DNA of 64,000 nucleotides from Thermocoleostomius sinensis A174 (GTDB taxonomy: Bacteria; Cyanobacteriota; Cyanobacteriia; Elainellales; Elainellaceae): the NCBI RefSeq assembly GCF_026802175.1, contig NZ_CP113797.1, positions 4,007,026 to 4,071,025 on the forward strand, read 5' to 3'. The translations under genes and the position numbers were made by a program. Below, in pieces: positions 18,320 to 25,833 of the stretch. The notes beneath the pieces were generated by a model that searched no databases, was not told where the DNA came from, and worked only from the letters and a program-made list of their open reading frames with translations. Positions within the stretch are counted from its first letter, which is position 1, and every line of letters starts with the position of its first letter.

Positions 18320-18819
18320 TACAGCGTTCCCTCCCGAATGGCATCCACAACAGGCACCGTATGCAACCCATAGACCCAGACCAACTTATCGCCCAGATAG
18401 GTTTGAAAAAATACGAGTCCCAGCAACAATAGCCCGGCTAGTAGATAGGGGAAGGGTAGTTGCTTTGGATCATGGGAGCGAATGACGTAGCGCCATCCGG
18501 TAAGCGCAGAAATAATTCCAGCTAAGGACCAACCTAACAGCGTATGTAGGTTTAAAACCGGAATGGCCGCGTCGTAGGGTTCGGACAATCCGGCTTCAAC
18601 TTGGCCAAAAATCACAGCAATAAAGATGGAGATTGTAGCGAAAAACATATTCCACCAACTCACTTCGTACAGTCGCACGTTGCGAGTTAGATAGCCAACC
18701 ACATCGCAAAGGACAGCGAAGATGACCATAGCAATCACGAAATGAACCACGATCGGGTGGATGGTATCGGGATACGGTAAATTGTGCTCGTTTAGGGGCG
18801 GAAGCAAATTTTCAAACAC
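18319..18819 (-). CDS. DUF2231 membrane protein, first gene of the ARTO operon
   Basis: A 166-residue membrane protein of the same DUF2231 family as its neighbour, with four predicted helices and the motif DTIHPIVVHFVIAM near 19-32. It is a paralogue rather than a duplicate of identical sequence. The GTG start is preceded by AGGAG at about 7-nt spacing. As the first gene it sets the operon start: the promoter must lie in the 276-nt region shared with the divergent gene at 19096. The C-terminus ends LGDKLVWVYGLHTVPVVDAI, again with a histidine near the membrane edge. The function is unknown, but the pairing with ctaCDE suggests an accessory electron-transfer or assembly role. Confidence 0.85.
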   Translation of the reverse strand: MFENLLPPLNEHNLPYPDTIHPIVVHFVIAMVIFAVLCDVVGYLTRNVRLYEVSWWNMFFATISIFIAVIFGQVEAGLSEPYDAAIPVLNLHTLLGWSLAGIISALTGWRYVIRSHDPKQLPFPYLLAGLLLLGLVFFQTYLGDKLVWVYGLHTVPVVDAIREGTL

Positions 18820-18850
18820 AGTGACTCTCCTGGAGTAGCGTCCAGTACCT

Positions 18851-18870
18851 ACTTTAAAGTTAGCAAACTT
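18851..18870. promoter_or_regulatory. Possible operator upstream of the ARTO operon
   Basis: A perfect 10-bp palindrome ACTTTAAAGT is followed directly by an AAGTT-AGCA-AACTT inverted repeat that overlaps it. The site is 30-50 nt upstream of the GTG of the first DUF2231 gene. A regulator site is possible, but short AT-rich palindromes also arise by chance. Confidence 0.25.
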
Positions 18871-19095
18871 AACATTCTAGACAATGTATTCATCATGGCA
18901 GTCGCAGGCTTTTTCAAGATTATTTCGCATTTTCTCATGTCTGCCTCGCTTGGATGCCAAGATGAACTGTAGAGATTGTCACAGGCAAGCAACAAAGCTT
19001 GATGAGAAAACTAAACTTTCAGAAGAATACTTGTATCGTTTTTAGGACAAACACAATAAAATTGGTGGAATGAAACTTTCTGTGGAGATTGAAAC

Positions 19096-19626
19096 ATGGC
19101 AGGAACATCAGGTAGACGATCGAGAGCGGCTTCCATTCAAAAACAAGCGATTGATCAGGTGAACACGTCGCTGCAAGAACTGCCAGCAAAACCAAAAGAC
19201 AATCTGTCACTGCGCGAAGCGGTCAACTTACTGCAAGATGAAATTCGCTCTGCCTTAGCAAAAGGCTATTCACATGAAGATTTGGCTGCAATTTTTGCCG
19301 ATCAAGGCATTGAAATCAGCGCCTTGACATTGAAACGCTATGTGTCTTCTGGCAGAAATCAAGGAGCAAAATCAAAGTCCATGTCTGGGCGCACCCGCAC
19401 CCGCCGCGCACGCAAGTCTGAAGACACTTCTAGCAAGGCAGAACCTCCTACAGACCTTGATGATGCAGAAATGGTAACTGAAGAAGAGTCTGCTTCTGGA
19501 CCTGGTCGGCGACGTAAAACTTCAGCAACCAAAGCCCAATCGTCTAGCTCTACGAAATCAACCAGTCGAGGCACGTCTACGCGGGGAACGACTTCAACTC
19601 GTACTCGTCGTAGAGGAGGGAGGTAG
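19096..19626 (+). CDS. Small basic protein with predicted helical N-terminal domain and disordered tail
   Basis: A 176-residue protein I cannot name. Residues 35-85 look like a compact helical unit (LREAVNLLQDEIRSALAKGY, then DLAAIFADQGIEISALTLKRYV) similar in style to the helix-turn-helix-like region of plasmid TraK/MobC-type proteins, in which a residue block GYS.EDLA..F...GI.IS..TLKRY recurs. Residues 88-176 are low complexity, rich in Arg, Ser, Thr and Lys with an acidic patch at 120-133, and end in repeated STR/TRR triplets. DNA or RNA binding is a reasonable guess. ATG 19096 follows GTGGAGATT. It is divergent from the ARTO operon and is followed by a repeat element, not by mobilisation genes. 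Confidence 0.65.
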   Translation: MAGTSGRRSRAASIQKQAIDQVNTSLQELPAKPKDNLSLREAVNLLQDEIRSALAKGYSHEDLAAIFADQGIEISALTLKRYVSSGRNQGAKSKSMSGRTRTRRARKSEDTSSKAEPPTDLDDAEMVTEEESASGPGRRRKTSATKAQSSSSTKSTSRGTSTRGTTSTRTRRRGGR

Positions 19627-19798
19627 AGAACCGAATCAGGACACGAGAAAGAATTAATTTTGCCAACGGTTATATTCAGCGCTGAATCATTTCTCGATTG
19701 CTTGCAAACCCAATAGTGGAATTGGCGGTTGATGATGGAATCAGTTGACCTGAACCGTTGGCAATCTTGGTGAAGTAGATAATTATTGCCCAAACTAT

Positions 19799-19870
19799 TG
19801 CCACTCCTCCCCTTAACAAAGGGAGGTTGGGAGGGGCAGTGTACTATGCAACCTCATAAAGAATTGGTAT
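19799..19870 (-). repeat. Dispersed palindromic repeat, copy C
   Basis: Read on the minus strand it begins ATACCAATTCTTTATGAGG, continues TTGCA, then CCCCTCCCAACCTCCC and ends AAGGGGAGGAG. This matches copy B at 29597 in order and in most positions. The C-rich and G-rich arms can pair into a hairpin of about 18 bp with mismatches. It sits in a 430-nt gap (19627-20056) in which I see no gene. Confidence 0.65.
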
Positions 19871-20056
19871 TACAACTATTGCAACTTAAACTATCGCAGC
19901 CAGATTTTTGAAGCAACTGGGCGGTTGCATTCATGGGTAGTATCACCGTCCTTAATTTTTGGTTTTTCAATGTTAATTTTTGTTCGATTGACGCCTTCCG
20001 TTAGTTCCTAGAGAATCAGGCTATTGTATCTACGTCATTGCCGGAGAGCAACGCTC

Positions 20057-20347
20057 ATGTCCCTGACCATTATTGCCAAACTGAAGGCAAAAGCTGGAGC
20101 AGAAGAACATCTTTATCAGGAATTGCGCCGTGTAATTCCTCTGACCATTGCAGAAGCAGGCTGTATTACCTTTGATCTTCACCGATCGCTCGATGATCCG
20201 TCATTGTTCATGATCTACGAGAACTGGACTGATCGCGCTGTTTGGGAAGACCATATGCAAACTGAGTACATCCAAGCGTTTCAAACCAACACAAAGGAGG
20301 CGATCGACGATTGGGATATCTTTCTATTAAAACGGGATGAGGAATGA
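20057..20347 (+). CDS. Antibiotic biosynthesis monooxygenase (ABM/YgiN-like) domain protein
   Basis: A 96-residue dimeric alpha-beta-barrel protein. The family pattern is clear: MSLTIIAKLKAKAGAEEHL at the start, ITFDLHRSLDDPSLFMIYENW in the middle and WEDHMQTEYIQAF near the end. YgiN-type members oxidise quinols or act on aromatic compounds without cofactor; others degrade reactive carbonyls. The open frame reaches back to 20024, but those 11 residues are basic and unlike the family, so ATG 20057 is taken as the start. It stands alone, 188 nt before the HU gene. Confidence 0.85.
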   Translation: MSLTIIAKLKAKAGAEEHLYQELRRVIPLTIAEAGCITFDLHRSLDDPSLFMIYENWTDRAVWEDHMQTEYIQAFQTNTKEAIDDWDIFLLKRDEE

Positions 20348-20535
20348 GTTGGCGCCAGCTTGAAACTGAGTATTTCTTCCTTGGCAACAACCAGTGAAGT
20401 AGGCAGAACACGGGCCAACCGAAAAATAAGATTAAATCTCGCTCTTTTCCTGGCGAATTCATGCAAACATACGGTTCAACTTCTAAAACCTGCATTAGAA
20501 TGACAGCTATTTTGTCGCGTTTAGGATTTTAAACC

Positions 20536-20811
20536 ATGAACAAAGGTGAATTAGTAGACGCTGTGGCCGGAAAAGTTCAAGCCACGAAGAAGGAAGTCGA
20601 TGCCGTATTGTCGGCAACGATCGAAGCCATCATGGATGCGGTTGCCAACGGCGATAAGGTGACACTGGTGGGGTTCGGTACATTTGAACCTCGCAAACGG
20701 GCTGCCAGGGAAGGGCGCAATCCTCAAACTGGGAAAGCGATTCAAATTCCCGAAACGGTCGTTCCCGCTTTTTCAGCGGGCAAGCTTTTCAAGGAGAAGG
20801 TGTCCAGCTAG
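20536..20811 (+). CDS. hup: HU-type nucleoid DNA-binding protein
   Basis: A 91-residue histone-like protein. It begins MNKGELVDAVAGK and carries the typical GFGTFEPRKRAAREGRNPQT block at about 47-66, including the GRNP loop whose proline intercalates into DNA, and ends PAFSAGKLFKEKV. HU dimers bend and compact DNA. Length and spacing are standard. A hairpin with a T-run about 80 nt downstream probably ends the transcript. Confidence 0.96.
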   Translation: MNKGELVDAVAGKVQATKKEVDAVLSATIEAIMDAVANGDKVTLVGFGTFEPRKRAAREGRNPQTGKAIQIPETVVPAFSAGKLFKEKVSS

Positions 20812-20889
20812 CGAGTTGGGCGTATGGTTTGGTGACTCGATTGATCCCTCAACTGAATCGCTCAACTCAAGTCGCTCAATTCAAGGGTG

Positions 20890-20921
20890 TCCCCCTTTTG
20901 ATCAGCGGGTCAGTAGGGGGA
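20890..20921 (+). terminator. Probable terminator of hup
   Basis: TCCCCC pairs with GGGGGA around a 20-nt loop that contains a smaller inverted element, and ATTTTCC follows. Position and T-run suit transcription termination of hup. Confidence 0.5.
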
Positions 20922-21030
20922 TTTTCCTGTCTTGGAATCGATCGAAGCATGGGAGATTGACCCGCAGCGGACGTGAAAGGTCAGCCGATCCGGTGGGTAT
21001 GCTAATGCCATGCTTCTAAAGGGGGGCATT

Positions 21031-21843
21031 ATGCAATCTCCGTTGCGTCTAAATCACGAGGTCAGCCGATGGCCAATCACCGGGATGGTGGCGATCATCT
21101 GTATCTTGAGTATCATTGGCTTGCAATTACCGCAGTTGCAGCAGCAGCAGCGCCAAGTGGCAACCATTGCGGAAATTCGTCAGTTTACGCAAGCTGAAAG
21201 CATGCGGTTAAACGCCATGAGTGTGTTGCCCGCTTTCGGGTTCAGCAATATCGTAGCAGATTGGGTGTTTCTGAGGTTTTTGCAATATTTTGGCGACGAC
21301 ACCGCTCGTCGCGCATCGGACTATCGCCTCAGTCCTGACTATTTCAAGATTATCTTAAACCACAATCCCAACTTTTTAGCGGTATACCCGTTCCTGTCCA
21401 CCAGCACATCATTGTATGCAGGGATGCCCGATCGGTCGATCGCGATAATGCAAACTGCTTTACAATCGCTTAAACCTCATGCCCCGTTAGGGTCCTATTA
21501 CGGCTGGCGACAGTTAGGCATCGATCAACTATTGTTTCAGGGCAGAGCCGCCGCCGCCCGACAATCTTTTGCCACTGCTGCTGCTTGGGCCAGTCTGCAA
21601 GGCAACCAAAATGTGGCAACATTGTCCCAGCAAACTGCCGACCTATTAGCGACGAATCCTGAGAGCAACTATGCCCAAATTGCCGCGTGGTCAATGGTAT
21701 TAACCACGGTTCCTGACGATCGCACCCGGCAGACAGCGATCGCACATATTGAAGCACTGGGTGGCACGATCGTTCCCCAAGCAGATGGCTCGTTTGAGAT
21801 TGTGCCGCCGAAGAAGGAGGAAAGAGAACGAGGGAAGCGTTGA
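21031..21843 (+). CDS. Conserved membrane-anchored protein of unknown function
   Basis: A 270-residue protein of a kind seen in many cyanobacteria but without a function I can name. It has one N-terminal transmembrane segment at about 14-35 (ITGMVAIICILSIIGLQL) and then a soluble region. That region includes the motif LPAFGFSNIVADWVFLRFLQYFGD at about 66-89 and helical repeats resembling TPRs (SIAIMQTALQSLKPHAPLGS; ARQSFATAAAWASLQGN). The tail is charged (KKEERERGKR). The frame is open from 21010, but ATG 21031 has a strong ribosome binding site AAGGGGGG at about 6-nt spacing, so that start was chosen. ndhO follows 157 nt later on the same strand. Confidence 0.7.
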   Translation: MQSPLRLNHEVSRWPITGMVAIICILSIIGLQLPQLQQQQRQVATIAEIRQFTQAESMRLNAMSVLPAFGFSNIVADWVFLRFLQYFGDDTARRASDYRLSPDYFKIILNHNPNFLAVYPFLSTSTSLYAGMPDRSIAIMQTALQSLKPHAPLGSYYGWRQLGIDQLLFQGRAAAARQSFATAAAWASLQGNQNVATLSQQTADLLATNPESNYAQIAAWSMVLTTVPDDRTRQTAIAHIEALGGTIVPQADGSFEIVPPKKEERERGKR

Positions 21844-22000
21844 AATAGGCAGTCCTCGCGCTTGGTGGAAGTGTCGAAGCCCAAAGCCACATCAAATTGA
21901 TCGAATTCATGAATCCGATCAGGAAAGCCTATTGTTCTGGGTCTTTAGCCTTTAACCTTCATCCCTGTAGAATATAGATTTGTAACGCTTGGTGAAGATT

Positions 22001-22216
22001 ATGGCAGTAAAGAGAGGCGATCTAGTCCGAGTTGTGCGGGAGAAGCTGGAAAATAGCCTGGAGGCACAAGCCAGCGATACACGGTTTCCGCCCTACATTT
22101 TTGAGACTAAGGGCGAAGTGGTAGACATGAAAGGGGATTATGCCATGGTGAAGTTTGGCTATGTGCCCACTCCCAATTTTTGGTTGCGAGCCGATCAACT
22201 AGAGAAGGTCAGTTAG
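22001..22216 (+). CDS. ndhO: NAD(P)H-quinone oxidoreductase subunit O (NDH-1)
   Basis: A 71-residue protein matching NdhO, a small cyanobacterial and chloroplast subunit of the peripheral arm of the photosynthetic NDH-1 complex. The family core is complete: [38 protein letters not shown], and [17 protein letters not shown]. NdhO is reported to destabilise or restrain the complex and so limit cyclic electron flow. ATG 22001 is preferred over a TTG four codons upstream. It is monocistronic here, as usual for cyanobacterial ndhO. Confidence 0.95.
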   Translation: MAVKRGDLVRVVREKLENSLEAQASDTRFPPYIFETKGEVVDMKGDYAMVKFGYVPTPNFWLRADQLEKVS

Positions 22217-22298
22217 CAATATCAGCTAAAAACCCCACGCGATCTGCGACTCTCTGAATCTTACCACCCTAACCTTCCATCCCCCGATCTAGTAGAGG

Positions 22299-22327
22299 AG
22301 GGAGCTATAGGCTAGGGTTAGCTCCCT
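22299..22327. repeat. Perfect inverted repeat downstream of ndhO
   Basis: AGGGAGCTA pairs perfectly with TAGCTCCCT around an 11-nt loop. No T-run follows in either direction, so it is not a classical terminator. It sits in the 291-nt gap between ndhO and the malate dehydrogenase gene, which otherwise shows nothing recognisable. Confidence 0.55.
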
Positions 22328-22507
22328 GCACCTAAGCGTGGCAGTAGGGCTAGGGATAAAAGCGATACGGGATTGAGCCGACCTCTGTCAAATAGCTGCA
22401 CATCGTGTGACCCTTGCAAAGGAAAAGGTTAGTTAATTTCTGCGCACGGGTGTAAGTAAACGAGCCAAGATGGAAGTAACATCCTCTTGCGACTTTGGGC
22501 TGAAATT

Positions 22508-23464
22508 ATGGCTTCATCCTTAGCGGTTTGTCGGCCCACTCGTGTTTCAGTGATTGGTGCTGGCAATGTGGGCAGTACGTTGGCTCAACGCATTGTCGAA
22601 CATAATTTGGCAGATGTAGTGCTGCTGGATATTGTGGGTGGGCGTCCAGAGGGCATTGCCTTGGATTTGCTGGAAGCAAGAGGGCTGGAAGGGCACGATC
22701 GCCGCATTGTAGGCACAACCGAATATGCCGCAACGGCTGGATCGGATGTGGTAGTGATTACGGCAGGATTGCCCCGCAAACCAGGGATGTCTCGCGATGC
22801 CCTGACTCGTGCTAATGCCCAAATTGTGATTGAAGCTACTCGGCAAGCAGTGGCGCAGTCTCCGGAGGCGATTTTTATCATCGTTACCAATCCGCTGGAT
22901 GTGATGACGTATCTGGCATGGAAAGTGAGTAAATTGCCGCCGCCACGAGTCATGGGTATGGCGGGCATTCTGGATTCGGCCCGGTTTCAAGTGTTTATTG
23001 CCAAGGAATTGGGGCTATCGCCGATCGACATTCGTACAATGGTGTTAGGTGGACACGGTGATTTGATGGTGCCACTACCGCGCTATTCTACGGTGAGTGG
23101 TATACCTATTACGGAATTGATGGATGCGAGTACGATCGATCGCCTTGTGGAGCGTACCCGCAATGGAGGAGCCGAAATTGTAGAGTTGCTGAGAACGGGA
23201 GGAGCCTTTTATGCGCCCGCGTCCTCGGCCTACACAATGGTGGAAACAATTTTGCTGAATCAACCCCGCCTGCTACCGATCGCCGCCTACCTGCAAGGCG
23301 AATATGGGCTGAATGATTTGTACCTCGGTGTTCCAGCCCGCTTAGGCTGCGGGGGGGTAGAAAGCATCTTGGAACTGAAACTGACCGACGAGGAGCGCAT
23401 CGCCCTGCACAAGTCTGCTGAGTCAGTGCGGTACACCCTAGAGTATGCGTTGGATTTACTGTAA
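22508..23464 (+). CDS. mdh: Malate dehydrogenase (LDH-like MDH)
   Basis: A 318-residue NAD-dependent dehydrogenase that interconverts malate and oxaloacetate. The Rossmann motif [12 protein letters not shown] is at about 14-25. The substrate loop reads [13 protein letters not shown], with the Arg at the position that favours malate over lactate; lactate dehydrogenases have Gln there. [11 protein letters not shown], the substrate-binding Arg in GILDSARF and the catalytic His in [10 protein letters not shown] are all present. ATG 22508 is taken as the start because conserved sequence begins soon after it; the frame is open from 22487. No TCA-cycle gene is adjacent. Confidence 0.92.
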   Translation: MASSLAVCRPTRVSVIGAGNVGSTLAQRIVEHNLADVVLLDIVGGRPEGIALDLLEARGLEGHDRRIVGTTEYAATAGSDVVVITAGLPRKPGMSRDALTRANAQIVIEATRQAVAQSPEAIFIIVTNPLDVMTYLAWKVSKLPPPRVMGMAGILDSARFQVFIAKELGLSPIDIRTMVLGGHGDLMVPLPRYSTVSGIPITELMDASTIDRLVERTRNGGAEIVELLRTGGAFYAPASSAYTMVETILLNQPRLLPIAAYLQGEYGLNDLYLGVPARLGCGGVESILELKLTDEERIALHKSAESVRYTLEYALDLL

Positions 23465-23487
23465 TTGAGCCGGGCCCATTCCCTGAA

Positions 23488-23850
23488 TCAGCTTGCCCAT
23501 TCCTCGTCTGTGTCGGGGGCTGTCTCTTCTTCTGTATCAGGATCTGGCTCTTCAGACTGCCAAGTGGCAATCAAGCGAAATACCGCCGGAATTTCCCCCT
23601 GATCAATGGGAAACTCTAGGGTGGTTTCCGATAGCCTCAAGTAGCCTGAGTCTGAAAACGACAGCAACACTCGTCGCAGCGCTAGCCACACTTCGGATTC
23701 AAATTCCCAGTCTTGACCAACGTTGGCGCGACCCGCGATCGATCGCAGCGCCCAGAAATAGCTATTGCGCACCACTGATCCTTTTTTCTTGTAGTGCGGC
23801 ACATCGTCTTTGTGCAAAAACAACACATCGTTTTCAATTTTGGCTTTCAT
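23488..23850 (-). CDS. Conserved hypothetical protein with acidic tail
   Basis: A 120-residue protein I do not recognise. Residues 1-97 look folded (KAKIENDVLFLHKDD, then NSYFWALRSIAG, EVWLALRRVLLSFSDSGYLR, EIPAVFRLIATWQ). Residues 98-120 are a strongly acidic tail of Glu, Asp and Pro. The opposite strand also holds an open frame of the same length, but this strand has the more natural composition and an ATG start. It is convergent with the malate dehydrogenase gene, 23 nt away. No operon partner. Confidence 0.55.
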   Translation of the reverse strand: MKAKIENDVLFLHKDDVPHYKKKGSVVRNSYFWALRSIAGRANVGQDWEFESEVWLALRRVLLSFSDSGYLRLSETTLEFPIDQGEIPAVFRLIATWQSEEPDPDTEEETAPDTDEEWAS

Positions 23851-24064
23851 AAGCTACTCTGATTTCACTGTTTATACTAGATTGCAATCTCCTACCGCTC
23901 GAAACAATCTTCGCGACAAACGCACCACTCGTATAGGCGATTCGCGCATTGCCCCGACCTAGTCTGCAACGTTCTCAATTTAAATACCCCTTCAGCCTTG
24001 CGGGAACTCTGGTTCATTCTGATCGTCTAACCATCCTCATCACAGTACACAGCGAGGTTAACGG

Positions 24065-25795
24065 GTGAAACAGCGCACAGAGATGCCATTGCGGGTGCTG
24101 CTGATCGTTGCAATTGCCATCGGAGTTGGATTTCGGTTGATACATCTCGATCGCAAAATTTATTGGCACGATGAAGTTTATACCTCCATGCGGGCAGCGG
24201 GCTACACCCGACGAGAGATCGATCAAGCCCTGTTTCAGAACGCATTGGTGGCGGCTCCAGACCTTCAAACCTTTCAGCAGCTTAAACCCGGTAGCACCAA
24301 CGCAGATACGATTCGATCGCTGATGATTGAGGACCCACAGCACCCGCCACTATATTTCCTGATGGCGCGGTATTGGATGCAGTGGTTTGGTAGTTCCATG
24401 ACAGCATCTCGCAGCTTGCCGGCAATAGTGGGGCTTTTGGGGTTGCCCTTGATGGGGCTACTGGCGTTAGAGGTGTTTGCGTCTCCGACGGTGGCACTGT
24501 TGGCAACGGCGCTGTTGGCGCTGTCTCCGTTTGACGTTTTGTTTGCCCAAACGGCACGACAATATAGCTTACTGACAACGGTAATTATTGCCAGCAGTTG
24601 GCTATTGCTGCGGTGGGTCAGACAGGTTACGTGGCCACGTTGGACTTGGTACATGCTGAGTGTGGCGATCGGGCTATATGTGCATCCATTTTTTGCATTA
24701 ACGATAATAGCGCATAGTACTTATATTCTACTCATGGCAATCCAGGGTCAGCCATGTCAGACACCCCCCCAAGTAGAATCTCTTTATCCTCAGTCCAGTC
24801 ATCAGCCCGGTGTAGAAGCCAGTCATTCATCTCCCTTTCGATCGAGTGTTGCTCGCGGTTTATCCAGGATAATCACCTGGATAACGACCTGGCGCTGGTC
24901 ATTCATGGGCCGGTTTTTGCTGGCGATCGTAGCCGCACTGGTGCTGTATTTTCCCTGGATTTTGGTTCTATCTGGAAACTATCAACGAGCGTCAGCAACC
25001 ACAAATTGGACACGGGCCGAAGTTGGGTTCGATTATTTAGCAAAATTGTGGACGCTCAGCTTCACGGCCTTGTTCAACGATATTGATTTTGGCTTTAATA
25101 ATTTTTTGACTTATCTATTCCGATTACCTCATCTGTTATTGATTCTCGTAGCGCTCTACGCCGTTTATCGCTGGACTGCAAAATCAGCCAAATGCTTTAT
25201 TCTCACATCAGTGTTTGTCCCATTCCTATTGTTGGTGCTTCCCGATCTGCTGTTGGGTGGCAAACGATCGGCGGTGAGTCGTTATTTGATTGCCTCGTAT
25301 CCAGGGGTACAGTTAGCCGTGACCTGTTTGATCGGAATGGGGTTGAATCACATTCGATCGTCTGTGCAGCGATTTTGGCAATGGGCCCTTTGTGTCTCTC
25401 TCATGATCAGCATCATCTCCTGCGGTATCAGCGCTCAAGCTCAAACCTGGTGGAATAAAGATCTCAGCTATTACAATGCCGAGGTGGCAGCACAGGTTAA
25501 TGCGGCGGCTCAAACAGCTTCACCAGTCGTAATTAGCGATATGGGTGATGATTTCACCAATATGGGTGATTTGATTTCACTCAGCTACGAGCTTCAAGAT
25601 ACAGTGCGCTTGTTATTGGTCAGTCAACCACCTGATTTTAGCCAGCTTCCTGATACTGATTCTATCTTTGTTTGGCGGCCTTCCCATCAATTACAAACAG
25701 AATTAGAAAAAACCTGGAACTTGCAGACCGTGAATCAGCCTGCCCGCCTCACTAAACTGACTCCAAAACCGATCGTTGGCTATTCTTCCAATTAA
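24065..25795 (+). CDS. GT39/PMT-like membrane glycosyltransferase
   Basis: A 576-residue polytopic protein with about 10-11 hydrophobic helices. After the first helix comes the motif IYWHDEVYTSM at about 32-42, whose Asp-Glu pair is the catalytic signature of GT-C lipid-phosphate-sugar-dependent transferases (PMT, ArnT and relatives). The following QHPPLYFLMARYWMQWFG stretch is also typical of that family. Such enzymes transfer a sugar from a polyprenyl-phosphate donor to protein or lipid on the outer face of the membrane. The acceptor is unknown. A GTG at 24065 opens the frame; ATG 24086 (MPLRVLL) is an alternative. It is followed 38 nt later by recJ, possibly in one transcript. Confidence 0.8.
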   Translation: MKQRTEMPLRVLLIVAIAIGVGFRLIHLDRKIYWHDEVYTSMRAAGYTRREIDQALFQNALVAAPDLQTFQQLKPGSTNADTIRSLMIEDPQHPPLYFLMARYWMQWFGSSMTASRSLPAIVGLLGLPLMGLLALEVFASPTVALLATALLALSPFDVLFAQTARQYSLLTTVIIASSWLLLRWVRQVTWPRWTWYMLSVAIGLYVHPFFALTIIAHSTYILLMAIQGQPCQTPPQVESLYPQSSHQPGVEASHSSPFRSSVARGLSRIITWITTWRWSFMGRFLLAIVAALVLYFPWILVLSGNYQRASATTNWTRAEVGFDYLAKLWTLSFTALFNDIDFGFNNFLTYLFRLPHLLLILVALYAVYRWTAKSAKCFILTSVFVPFLLLVLPDLLLGGKRSAVSRYLIASYPGVQLAVTCLIGMGLNHIRSSVQRFWQWALCVSLMISIISCGISAQAQTWWNKDLSYYNAEVAAQVNAAAQTASPVVISDMGDDFTNMGDLISLSYELQDTVRLLLVSQPPDFSQLPDTDSIFVWRPSHQLQTELEKTWNLQTVNQPARLTKLTPKPIVGYSSN

Positions 25796-25833
25796 AATTA
25801 AATCGTCCTGTTCGTGAAAGGGTGCGATCGCCG

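Noticed and set aside
23493-23852. Open frame of 119 codons on the plus strand over the 23488-23850 gene
   Set aside because: It lies fully opposite a frame with an ATG start and natural composition. The plus-strand translation is rich in Ser, Leu and Pro with no recognisable pattern, typical of a shadow frame.
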